From positions 1 through 18,909 of the forward strand of contig CAKPDY010000028.1 of the NCBI GenBank assembly GCA_934149165.1: a stretch of DNA of 18,909 nucleotides, given 5' to 3'. Positions 6,563 to 13,972 of the stretch are shown here, in pieces. The position numbers were made by a program, and so were the translations under genes. Positions within the stretch are counted from its first letter, which is position 1, and every line of letters begins with the position of its first letter. This stretch comes from an uncultured Clostridia bacterium (GTDB lineage: Bacteria > Bacillota > Clostridia > TANB77 > CAG-508). The notes below the pieces were generated by a model. The model was not told where the DNA came from. It saw nothing but the letters and a program-made list of their open reading frames with translations, and searched no databases.

Positions 6563-7210
6563 ATGTTGGATAAAAAATCAAATTTAAAATGGAAAGATAT
6601 TTATAATAATAATAAACAAAGAAAATATTGCGAAATAACTGGAATAAAAGAAGAAAATGTAGAACTTGAATCAAACTCATACAAATCATTTAAAAATAAT
6701 AAATATTATGTTATTGCTATAAGTATAATAATAACTTTAGTATTATTATATACATTTAGAAATGACTTAAAAGTATTTGGTATTGTTATGTTATTTTTAG
6801 CGGTTATGGGAGTTGGATTTTATATATTCAATTACTTTAAATTTAAGTGTGTAAAAGAAGGTTTGTATATTAAATTTGGAATACAACAAGCATTATTTTC
6901 ATATGACAAAATTAAAAGTATATATTTATCAAAATTTAATGATTATAGTTTTTTAATACCTTCAAGAGGATATAGTATAGTTGTTAGATATGCAGATAAT
7001 AATGAAAGAATAAAAGAATTGGCATTTCCAAACCATTTTCTAAACAAGGAAGAAACAGAAAAATTTTTAAATAACTTTACAATACAAGAGTCTGAAAATA
7101 AAAGCTATGTTAATTATGAAAAATTTAAAACATTTAAAATGGTAGCTAAAACAGTTGGAATAGTATTATTTGCTATAATTATATTGTATTTGTTAATATT
7201 AAATAAATAA
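6563..7210 (+). CDS. Three-TM protein with PH-like domain
   Basis: This 215-aa protein has two close N-terminal membrane helices (about residues 50-67 and 72-91), a soluble middle of roughly 90 residues, and a final membrane helix (about residues 193-212). The soluble part, beginning KEGLYIKFGIQQALFSYDKI and continuing to SIVVRYADN, has the strand pattern of bacterial PH-like (bPH2/YdbT-type) domains placed after paired helices. The Shine-Dalgarno AGAGGTG is five bases before the ATG. It follows prfB with only 28 bases between and no terminator, so it is probably co-transcribed. The gene at 16627-17091 has a similar build. No biochemical function can be named. Confidence 0.75.
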   Translation: MLDKKSNLKWKDIYNNNKQRKYCEITGIKEENVELESNSYKSFKNNKYYVIAISIIITLVLLYTFRNDLKVFGIVMLFLAVMGVGFYIFNYFKFKCVKEGLYIKFGIQQALFSYDKIKSIYLSKFNDYSFLIPSRGYSIVVRYADNNERIKELAFPNHFLNKEETEKFLNNFTIQESENKSYVNYEKFKTFKMVAKTVGIVLFAIIILYLLILNK

Positions 7211-7253
7211 TATATTATATATTTATATTAATTAAAAATATATAAGTAAAAAT

Positions 7254-7297
7254 AAAAAGAAGCGGAAAGTAATAATATAAAAAATCCACTTCTTTTT
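7254..7297. terminator. Bidirectional terminator
   Basis: AAAAAGAAG-x-GGA (7254-7266) pairs with TCC-x-CTTCTTTTT (7285-7297), with one mismatch. The A and T ends serve both strands, fitting its place between the converging prfB operon and aspartate kinase gene. Confidence 0.7.
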
Positions 7298-7321
7298 ATT
7301 ACGTTAACTAAGTGAGAAAAA

Positions 7322-8528
7322 CTAAAGTGTCCCAAATTCCTTCTCATGCAATAATTTTAACAAATTATTATTAGAATTTTCTATACTTTCTTTAAAAGTA
7401 ATAATGATTTTTGTATTAGTTATATCCATACTAAAAATATCAACTTGAAACTGATTAACAATTTCCATTACTTGTTGTAAAATAATATTATCAGATGTAA
7501 TTCCGTAACCGATAATAGCAATTCGACTTATATTTTTAAATGAGGAATCAAACATCTTTAAATCTAATTCAAGAATTTTTTGGAATTTGTTAAAATCACA
7601 AGATTTAATTAAAAATTCTATATTAAATGATGAAGTACTATTATTAATTAATTGAATAGGAACAATGTTTTCTTTTATTAGTAATTCATACACTTGGTTA
7701 AATAATTTAATAGAATATGAACTATATTTTAAATTAACTAAAATTAAATCATCATTTTTTACAATACTTTTTACAACTTTATCTTCAATTTTATTATTTA
7801 TAATACTACCAGATTTATTGTTAAAAGTTGATTTAGTTATTATAGGAATTTGAAACTTTTCACCTATTTCAATACACCTACTGTGAAGAACTCTAGCTCC
7901 TTCATTTGCAATATCTAACATTTCTATATAAGATAAAGTTTCTAACTTTTTTGCATCAGAAATTTTGTTTGGGTCTGTAGTATATACTCCATCAACATCT
8001 GAAAAAATATAACATTTTTTAGCTTTTAATGCAGCAGCAACTGCCACTGCTGTGGTGTCTGAGCCACCTCTACCTAAAGTAGTAATATCTAAGTTGCTGT
8101 TATATCCTTGAAAGCCTGCAATTATAACTATATTACCATTATTTAATTCTTTGGTAATTCTTGATGTATCTATGCTTTCTATAATAGCATTTTGATTAGT
8201 AGTGTTAGTATAAATTCCAGCTTGCCATCCAGTTAATGAAACAGATTTATAACCTAACTCATTTAATAAAATACTTAATTTAGAAATGGAAATTTGTTCA
8301 CCAGAACTAAGTAATACATCAAGCTCCCTATCAACAGGTACTTTAGAAAGTTCGTAAGCTTCTTTTAATAATTTATCTGTTGTTTTACCGCTGAGCAGAA
8401 ACAACAACAACAATATTATTTTTTTTATTATATAAATCAATAATTTTATTAGCTACAATATTTAATTTAATATTATCTGCAACAGAACTACCACCAAATT
8501 TTATAACTATTGTGTCCATATTTTCCAT
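7322..8528 (-). CDS. lysC: Aspartate kinase, interrupted by one extra base
   Basis: Aspartate kinase phosphorylates aspartate, the first step toward lysine, diaminopimelate, threonine and methionine. The gene starts at ATG 8528, after AAGGTG, with IVIKFGGSSV (kinase motif). The frame then reads SAQ-CGG-stop at 8393-8385. Skipping the C at 8390 gives the family sequence SAQGKTTDKLLKEA and an open frame to 7322, for 401 aa, the usual length. Further landmarks are LLSSGEQIS, LTGWQAGI, TTLGRGGSDTTAVA (substrate binding) and SDVDGVYTTDP. The C-terminus holds two ACT domains, the feedback-binding module. An unshifted product would be a 46-aa peptide. Which of the Bacillus-type paralogues (LysC, DapG) this matches is not clear. 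It is either a genuine frameshift gene, a recent pseudogene, or a sequence error. Confidence 0.88.
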
Positions 8529-8640
8529 ATAAGGCACCTTCTTTTAATGTATATTAGAGAATATTTACTTAATAAAATTTCTCTATATATAATATTAAAA
8601 TATTACTTTTTTGTGATACAAATTTACAGTAATTTAGTAA

Positions 8641-8677
8641 TAATAATTAATTATTATGAATATATATTAATATATTC
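8641..8677. promoter_or_regulatory. Two adjacent palindromes upstream of yabP
   Basis: A perfect 16-bp palindrome (8641-8656) is followed by GAATATAT-4-ATATATTC (8658-8677), just before the yabP Shine-Dalgarno. The region separates divergent aspartate kinase and yabP. They are built only of weak pairs and may merely reflect AT-rich composition; a sporulation sigma promoter is expected here, but I cannot identify one firmly. Confidence 0.25.
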
Positions 8678-8701
8678 TAAAGAAGTGGAGGAACGTACAG
8701 T

Positions 8702-9001
8702 ATGATGATAGAAGAAAGAAAAAGTAATGTTAATTCAACAATTATGCAAAATTTAGTTTTGGAAAATAGGGAAAAATTAAGTATATCAGGAGTAAATGAT
8801 GTTTTAAGCTTTGATGATCAAATAGTAATTTTAGAAACACAGTTAGGTTTATTAACTATAAAAGGAGAAAATTTAAGAATAAATAAATTAAGTATAGATA
8901 GTGAAGAGGTAGTTATAGAAGGAGAAATAAATAATTTAGCATATAGTGAAAAAGATATAGAACGAAAAAGCAATACTTTTTTAGGTAAAATTTTTAAATA
9001 A
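8702..9001 (+). CDS. yabP: Sporulation protein YabP
   Basis: YabP is a small protein made in the mother cell and needed for spore coat and cortex assembly in Bacillus. The 99-aa product shows the family pattern: a polar N-terminus, NREKLSISGVNDVLSFDD, then ILETQLGLLTIKGENL and LSIDSEEVVIEGEI, and a basic tail. GGAGG (8687-8691) precedes the ATG at 8702; an ATG at 8705 is also possible. It heads the conserved yabP-yabQ-divIC order seen in spore formers, which supports the assignment and the view that this organism sporulates. Confidence 0.9.
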   Translation: MMIEERKSNVNSTIMQNLVLENREKLSISGVNDVLSFDDQIVILETQLGLLTIKGENLRINKLSIDSEEVVIEGEINNLAYSEKDIERKSNTFLGKIFK

Positions 9002-9020
9002 TATATTTAAATAATAGGAT

Positions 9021-9455
9021 GTGATTTTGTTAATTATGCTTAATCAAATATATAGTTTATTAGCGTTTTTTATTGCAGGTATATGTATAGGTATATTATT
9101 TGATATATTTAGAATAACTAGAAAAACCTTTAAAACTCCAAATATTATTACATATATTGAAGATATTTTATTTTGGCTTATTACGGGTGCTATATTACTA
9201 TTCACTATATTTACTTTTACAACTGGTGAAATTCGATTATATATGGTTATTTTTCTAGTATTTGGTTCATTTATATATTTTATAAGTATAAGCAAATACT
9301 TCATAATAATAAATACTAAAATATTGTGTTTTTTTAAATCTATTATTATTTTCTTATTAAAACCACTTCTTTTGTTGAAAAATGTAGTATACTGTCGTTT
9401 TAAAAAAATTTTCTCTAAAATATTAAAAAAAAATCAAAAAAGTAGTGTCAAATAA
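9021..9455 (+). CDS. yabQ: Sporulation protein YabQ (membrane)
   Basis: YabQ is an integral membrane protein of the outer forespore membrane, required for cortex formation. The product has an N-terminal helix with LAFFIAGICIGILFDIFR, whose conserved FDIFR ends the first membrane segment, followed by two further segments (about residues 48-66 and 75-92) and a long hydrophobic to basic tail. The start is uncertain: GTG at 9021 lies against the Shine-Dalgarno AGGATG, and TTG at 9027 or ATG at 9036 also fit. It follows yabP by 19 bases in the same operon. The next gene has its own promoter at 9445-9473, inside the 3' end of yabQ. Confidence 0.88.
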   Translation: MILLIMLNQIYSLLAFFIAGICIGILFDIFRITRKTFKTPNIITYIEDILFWLITGAILLFTIFTFTTGEIRLYMVIFLVFGSFIYFISISKYFIIINTKILCFFKSIIIFLLKPLLLLKNVVYCRFKKIFSKILKKNQKSSVK

Positions 9456-9473
9456 AGGATTTTATGTTATAAT
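9445..9473 (+). promoter_or_regulatory. Promoter of divIC
   Basis: An extended -10, TG (9465-9466) and TATAAT (9468-9473), with GTGTCA (9445-9450) 17 bases upstream. This gives the division gene vegetative expression independent of the sporulation genes, which makes sense because DivIC is needed in every cycle. Confidence 0.55.
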
Positions 9474-9522
9474 GTAGAAATAGATATATAGATTGTATAA
9501 AATTTAAAAAGTGGAGAAACTT

Positions 9523-9795
9523 ATGAAAAAAAAATTTAAATATAAAAGAGTTATAATAATAGGAATTATTATATATGTAATTTACATATTAATATCAAGA
9601 CAACAAGTATTAAACACATACAAAAAAGAAGAAAAAAATTACATAGACTTAATAGCAAAAGAAAAACAATATAATTCTGAATTATTAGAAAAAAAAGAAA
9701 ATATTAACTCAACAGAATTTATAGAAGACGTAGCAAGAGAAAAATTAGGAATGTATTTACCAAATGAACGAGTATATATAGATATTAGCAAATAA
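9523..9795 (+). CDS. divIC: Septum formation initiator DivIC/FtsB family
   Basis: DivIC is a single-pass division protein that joins FtsL and DivIB in the septal complex. The product has a lysine-rich cytoplasmic start, one membrane helix (about residues 11-26, VIIIGIIIYVIYILI), a coiled coil of about 45 residues (TYKKEEKNYIDLIAKEKQYN and onward), and the family C-terminus EDVAREKLGMYLPNERVYI. A GTG at 9511 overlaps the Shine-Dalgarno GTGGAG, so the ATG at 9523 is the start (90 aa). It follows yabQ as in other spore formers and has its own promoter. Confidence 0.9.
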   Translation: MKKKFKYKRVIIIGIIIYVIYILISRQQVLNTYKKEEKNYIDLIAKEKQYNSELLEKKENINSTEFIEDVAREKLGMYLPNERVYIDISK

Positions 9796-9822
9796 TAAGA
9801 GGTTTAAAAAGCCTCTTATTAT
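9792..9822 (+). terminator. Terminator after divIC
   Basis: An 11-bp stem (9792-9802 and 9812-9822) with a 9-base loop begins at the divIC stop codon. The stretch after it is AT-rich but lacks a clean T-run at once, so some readthrough into rho is possible. Confidence 0.55.
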
Positions 9823-9891
9823 AATTGCAAAAATTTTTTCAATCATTTTATTCTAAAAAAATCCAAACAAAAAAATATTAAGGGGGAAATT

Positions 9892-11277
9892 ATGATATAT
9901 CAAAATTTTACACTTGTTGAATTAAGACAACTAGCAAAAGAAAAAGGAATAAAAAATGTTTCTAAATTAAAAAAAGAAGAATTAATTGAAATATTAAACA
10001 ATATGAAAGAAAACACAACAAAAAATTCAGATGAAAATAATACAACTAAATCAAATACACCTGTAGAAAACATAAAAAGCAAATTAAATGAAGAGAAAAA
10101 TTGTGAAAATGAACATACAGAAAACCAAGAAGGCAGTTACAAAATAACAAATGAAGATGACAATATAGTTGAAGGAATTTTAGAAGTATTACCAGATGGC
10201 TATGGTTTTTTAAGAGGAAAAAATTATTTATCTAGTCCTAAAGATGTATACATCTCTCCAGTTCAAATTAGAAGATTTAGACTAGATAAAGGTGATAAAA
10301 TAAAAGGTATTGCAAGAATGCCAAAAGAAGGCGAAAAATTCCCAGCACTTATATATGTTGGAGAAGTTAATGGAGAAGCCCCTGAAAAAGCCTATAGAAG
10401 AATTAAATTTGATGACTTAACACCTATATATCCAAACGAAAAATTACACCTAGAAACACGTTCTAATGAATATGCAATGAGAATAATAGACCTAGTATCA
10501 CCTATAGGAAAAGGACAAAGAGGTATGATTGTAGCTCCTCCTAAAGTTGGAAAAACAACATTATTAAAGAAAATAGCAAATAGCATATCTGCAAACAATC
10601 CAGAAGTTGAATTAATAGTATTACTAATAGATGAAAGACCTGAAGAAGTAACAGATATGATACGTTCTATAAAAGGTGAAGTAATCTACTCTACATTTGA
10701 TGAATTACCAGAACACCATGTTAAAGTTGCAGAAATGGTATTAGAAAGAGCAAAAAGGCTAACAGAGCAAAAAAAAGATGTAGTAATATTATTAGATAGT
10801 ATAACAAGATTAGCACGTGCATATAACTTAGTAATACCTTCTTCTGGAAGAACATTATCTGGGGGATTTGACCCAGCAGCATTACACAAACCAAAAAAAT
10901 TCTTTGGTGCTGCAAGAAACATAGAAAATGGAGGAAGTTTAACAATTTTAGCTACTTCATTAGTTGAAACTGGAAGCAGAATGGACGAGGTTATATTTGA
11001 GGAATTTAAAGGAACAGGTAATATGGAAGTAGTATTAGATAGAAAATTATCTGAAAAACGTATTTACCCTGCTATAGATATTAATAAATCAGGAACAAGA
11101 AAAGAAGATTTATTACTAAATAAAAAGGAATTAGATACTGTATATGCTTTAAGAAAAGCCTTAAATACATTATCTGTTGCAGATGTTACTGAACAAATAA
11201 TATCTCAAATGGTTGCAACTAAAAATAATGAAGAATTTATTGAAAAAATGGACGGATATTTAAAAAATTACAAGTAA
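9892..11277 (+). CDS. rho: Transcription termination factor Rho
   Basis: Rho is a hexameric RNA helicase that ends transcription and suppresses antisense RNA. The 461-aa protein has an N-terminal Rho_N helix bundle (residues 1-38, LVELRQLAKEKGI), a charged, low-complexity linker (about 40-90), the cold-shock-like RNA-binding domain (EGILEVLPDGYGFLRG, about 100-115), and the ATPase domain. Walker A is APPKVGKTTLL, Walker B is LIVLLIDERPEEV, and the C-terminal loops are FDPAALHKPKKFFGAARN and TSLVETGSRMDEV. AGGGGG precedes the ATG by about six bases. It is a single-gene unit between two terminators. In some Firmicutes an asparagine-rich linker of this sort promotes Rho self-assembly; that is not tested here. 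Confidence 0.97.
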   Translation: MIYQNFTLVELRQLAKEKGIKNVSKLKKEELIEILNNMKENTTKNSDENNTTKSNTPVENIKSKLNEEKNCENEHTENQEGSYKITNEDDNIVEGILEVLPDGYGFLRGKNYLSSPKDVYISPVQIRRFRLDKGDKIKGIARMPKEGEKFPALIYVGEVNGEAPEKAYRRIKFDDLTPIYPNEKLHLETRSNEYAMRIIDLVSPIGKGQRGMIVAPPKVGKTTLLKKIANSISANNPEVELIVLLIDERPEEVTDMIRSIKGEVIYSTFDELPEHHVKVAEMVLERAKRLTEQKKDVVILLDSITRLARAYNLVIPSSGRTLSGGFDPAALHKPKKFFGAARNIENGGSLTILATSLVETGSRMDEVIFEEFKGTGNMEVVLDRKLSEKRIYPAIDINKSGTRKEDLLLNKKELDTVYALRKALNTLSVADVTEQIISQMVATKNNEEFIEKMDGYLKNYK

Positions 11278-11308
11278 AATCAAAAAATGGTTTTACTTGT
11301 AATTTTTT
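11262..11308 (+). terminator. Intrinsic terminator of rho
   Basis: A perfect 18-bp inverted repeat: the left arm (11262-11279) includes the last rho codons and stop, the right arm (11291-11308) ends in six T. The rho gene thus ends in a Rho-independent terminator. Confidence 0.85.
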
Positions 11309-11344
11309 AAAAATATGTAAAGTAATATAGATTTTATTTATTAC

Positions 11345-11379
11345 AAACACTTGTTTTGTGATGCATAAAGTGTTATAAT
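11345..11379 (+). promoter_or_regulatory. Promoter with LexA-like box
   Basis: TTGTTT (11351-11356) and TATAAT (11374-11379) are 17 bases apart. AAAC-ACTT-GTTT at 11345-11356 overlaps the -35. The Firmicute LexA/DinR box is GAAC-N4-GTTC, so this is a symmetric variant with one changed base in each half. It fits SOS control of a Y-family polymerase; it would need experimental or genome-wide support. Confidence 0.5.
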
Positions 11380-11413
11380 AGTATTAAACTTATTGAAACA
11401 AGGAGATGGAATA

Positions 11414-12898
11414 ATGCAAGACTATTATATAGCAATAGATTTAAAAAGCTTTTATGCCTCAGTAGAATGTATGGAACGTGGTTTAGACCCATTAAAAACA
11501 AATCTTGTAGTAGCTGATAGCAGTAGAACAGAAAAAACAATATGTCTAGCAGTAAGTCCAACCTTAAAATCCTATGGGATATCAGGAAGGTCAAGATTAT
11601 ATGAAGTAATACAAAAAGTAAAAGAAATAAATAATGAAAGAAAATATAAAATATTGGGGCGTGAATTTAATGGTAAGTCATACAATTGTGATGAATTAAA
11701 TGAACATCAAAATTATGAATTAGACTATATAATAGCACCTCCTCAAATGAATAAATATATGAAATATAGCACAGATATATACAAAATATATTTAAAATAC
11801 TTTTCATCAGATGACATATATGTATATTCAATAGATGAGGTATTTATTTATGTTACAAATTATTTAAAAACATACAAAATGAAACCAAGTGATTTAGCAA
11901 CAGCAGTAATACATGACATATACAATCAAACAGGTATAACAGCCACATGTGGAGTTGGTACAAATATGTATTTAGCAAAAGTAGCAATGGACATAGTAGC
12001 AAAACATGCAAAAGCAAATAAGTTTGGTGTAAGAATAGCATGCTTAAACGAACAAATGTACAAACAACAGCTATGGAATTATAAACCTATTACAGATTTT
12101 TGGAGAATAGGTAAAGGAATAGCAAAAAAACTTGAACAAAATCATATGTATACTATGGGAGATGTAGCAAGATGTTCTATACAAAATGAAGATAAATTAT
12201 ACAAGTTATTTGGCATAAATGCAGAACTACTAATAGATCATGCATGGGGGGAGGAAACTTCAACTATAAAAAGTGTAAAATCATATATACCAACTAATAG
12301 TAGTTTAAATTCAGGGCAAGTGTTGCACTGTCCATATAATTATGAAAAAACTAAATTAATAATTAAAGAAATGGCAGAATTATTATCATTAGACTTGGTA
12401 GATAAACATTTATGTACAAATCAATTAGTACTAACTGTTGGTTATGATGTAGATAACCTTAAAAATTCACTTGAAGAATACAAAGGAGAAATTACAATAG
12501 ATAGATATGGAAGAAAAGTTCCAAAACATGCTCATGGAACTGAAAATTTAGACCATTATACATCTTCTACAAAAATAATAGAAGAAGCGGTTATTAAATT
12601 ATATGAAAGAATTATTGACACTAAATTATTAACAAGAAGAATAAATATATCAGCAAATAATTTAATAGATGAATCAAAAATTGAAAAAGAACACTTGTTT
12701 GAACAAATAGATTTATTTACAGATTATACTGAATTAAAGAAAAAACAAGATGAAGAGAAAAAAGAACATGAGTTACAAAAATCTATATTAAGTATAAAAA
12801 AGAAATATGGAAAAAATGCAATCTTGAAAGGAATAAACTTTGAAGAAGGTGCAACAACAATCGATAGAAATTCACAAGTAGGAGGTCATAAAGGCTAA
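11414..12898 (+). CDS. Y-family DNA polymerase (UmuC/UvrX type)
   Basis: An error-prone translesion polymerase that copies past DNA damage. Catalytic residues are visible: D9 in AIDLKSFYASVE and D141-E142 in VYSIDEVF. Downstream are GITATCGVGTNMYLAKVAMD (palm), the helix-hairpin region around FWRIGKGIAKKL, and the little-finger domain to about residue 420, then a lysine-rich tail. A TTG at 11393 was rejected because AAGGAG (11400-11405) points to the ATG at 11414, giving 494 aa. It is longer than DinB and matches the UvrX/YqjW group often coded beside YolD on phages and plasmids. A YolD-like gene follows directly. A possible LexA box at 11345 suggests damage induction. Confidence 0.92.
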   Translation: MQDYYIAIDLKSFYASVECMERGLDPLKTNLVVADSSRTEKTICLAVSPTLKSYGISGRSRLYEVIQKVKEINNERKYKILGREFNGKSYNCDELNEHQNYELDYIIAPPQMNKYMKYSTDIYKIYLKYFSSDDIYVYSIDEVFIYVTNYLKTYKMKPSDLATAVIHDIYNQTGITATCGVGTNMYLAKVAMDIVAKHAKANKFGVRIACLNEQMYKQQLWNYKPITDFWRIGKGIAKKLEQNHMYTMGDVARCSIQNEDKLYKLFGINAELLIDHAWGEETSTIKSVKSYIPTNSSLNSGQVLHCPYNYEKTKLIIKEMAELLSLDLVDKHLCTNQLVLTVGYDVDNLKNSLEEYKGEITIDRYGRKVPKHAHGTENLDHYTSSTKIIEEAVIKLYERIIDTKLLTRRINISANNLIDESKIEKEHLFEQIDLFTDYTELKKKQDEEKKEHELQKSILSIKKKYGKNAILKGINFEEGATTIDRNSQVGGHKG

Positions 12899-12900
12899 TT

Positions 12901-13071
12901 ATGGATAATTATAAAGATATTATAAACTTATCAAGACCAGTTTCAAAAAGACCGAAAATGAGTTTAGAACAAAGGTCTGCACAATTTGCATCTTTTTCAG
13001 CATTAACTGGTTATGAAGAGCTAGTTAATGAAACTATAAAATTAACTAATCAAAGAATAGAAAATAATTAA
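12901..13071 (+). CDS. YolD-like protein
   Basis: This 56-aa protein has the core of the YolD-like family, RPKMSLEQRSAQFASFSAL followed by TGY, normally written as RMS...RAAQFAPFAALTGY. YolD-like proteins are encoded next to UmuC-type polymerases and are thought to help regulate or recruit them, in place of UmuD. The start, ATG at 12901, is two bases after the polymerase stop; AGGAGG lies at 12880-12885. It is shorter than the ~110-aa members, so it is a short family variant. The pairing with the upstream polymerase is a common two-gene cassette. Confidence 0.82.
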   Translation: MDNYKDIINLSRPVSKRPKMSLEQRSAQFASFSALTGYEELVNETIKLTNQRIENN

Positions 13072-13088
13072 AGTAAGGAGAATGATAT

Positions 13089-13565
13089 ATGAATACATAT
13101 ATGAAAATAGCAAAAGAATTATCAGAAGATAATTTAAAAACAAATGTAGGAGGACCATTTGGTGCATGTATTGTTAAAGAAGGAAAAATAATAGGAAAAG
13201 GTTCAAATCATGTTGTAAAAAATAATGACCCAACAGCACATGCTGAAATAATGGCAATTAGAGATGCTTGTAAAAATATAAATTCATATGATTTAAGTGA
13301 ATGTGAATTATATACATCATGTTATCCATGTCCTATGTGTTTATCTGCAATAATTTGGGCTAATATAAAAAAAGTATATTATGGAAATACAAAGGAAGAT
13401 GCTGCAAATATAGGCTTTAGAGATGATTTTATATATAATTATATACACAATTTAGCTAATAAAATAAATAAAGATAATGTATTAGAATTAGAATGTATGG
13501 ATAGAAACGAAACAATTGTAGCATTTAATAAATTTAAAGAGAAAAACGATAAAATAATATACTAA
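13089..13565 (+). CDS. guaD: Guanine deaminase (cytidine deaminase-like fold)
   Basis: Converts guanine to xanthine and ammonia, as in purine salvage and nitrogen scavenging. The zinc site is complete: H51 and the proton shuttle E53 in PTAHAEI, and C81 and C84 in PCPMC. The stretch GGPFGACIVKEGKIIGKG, the NDPTAHAE motif, and the later DAANIGFRDDFIYN match Bacillus GuaD more than tRNA adenosine deaminase TadA, which lacks the C-terminal FIY segment. AAGGAG (13075-13080) gives ATG 13089, 158 aa. It is 17 bases after the YolD-like stop and may be read from the polymerase promoter, an odd partnership. A structured terminator follows. Confidence 0.9.
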   Translation: MNTYMKIAKELSEDNLKTNVGGPFGACIVKEGKIIGKGSNHVVKNNDPTAHAEIMAIRDACKNINSYDLSECELYTSCYPCPMCLSAIIWANIKKVYYGNTKEDAANIGFRDDFIYNYIHNLANKINKDNVLELECMDRNETIVAFNKFKEKNDKIIY

Positions 13566-13593
13566 GTTTGAATAGATAATAAAATACATTAGA

Positions 13594-13678
13594 AAGGCTG
13601 AGGAATTGTACCAAACTTCAATATTAAACAAAAGGTTTGATAGGGGAGATGTGGTAAGTTAAACTCAGTCCTTTTTTT
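13594..13678 (+). terminator. Structured terminator or small RNA after guaD
   Basis: AAGGCTGAG (13594-13602) pairs with CTCAGTCCTT (13664-13673, one bulge), followed by seven T (13672-13678). The 61-base interior also has pairing potential (CAAAC with GTTTG, TACC with GGTA), far more than a simple terminator needs. It could be a stable 3' end, an attenuator for the next gene, or a small RNA; it does not match SRP RNA or a riboswitch I know. Confidence 0.55.
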
Positions 13679-13972
13679 ATTTTTACACAAAACATAATAA
13701 GTTTACGACACAGGAATTATTCTGACAATATGTAAACTTTAATAAACAAAATACTTAAACAATATACATAAAGAGTTGACACACAGAAAATTATCGACAA
13801 ATTATGTAAAATAACATATATTGTTATAATAAATATAAAAATTATAATACAAATACAATAATATACAACTTTAAGTATTTAGCTCGAAAATATGGACTTA
13901 TAATTCATATTATGGTAAGATGTAAAAAATGTTTTACAGATATATCTAATACATTAATATTGGAGGATAAAT
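13679..13972. other. Intergenic region with repeated motif and likely promoter
   Basis: An inverted repeat AAGTTTAC/GTAAACTT flanks about 13699-13739. An imperfect direct repeat starting GACACA and ending TATGTAAA occurs at about 13708-13737 and 13778-13809. An extended -10, TGT-TATAAT with TATAAT at 13825-13830, is the best promoter for the gene at 13973, with a weak -35. TGTAAAA/TTTTACA at 13921-13938 makes a small hairpin in the leader. Confidence 0.35.

Noticed and set aside
13594..13678. Signal recognition particle (scRNA) near a deaminase gene, as in Bacillus tadA-scr-dnaX
   Set aside because: The conserved GGAAGG-AGCAGC tip of SRP RNA is absent, the deaminase is GuaD-like rather than TadA, and no dnaX follows.
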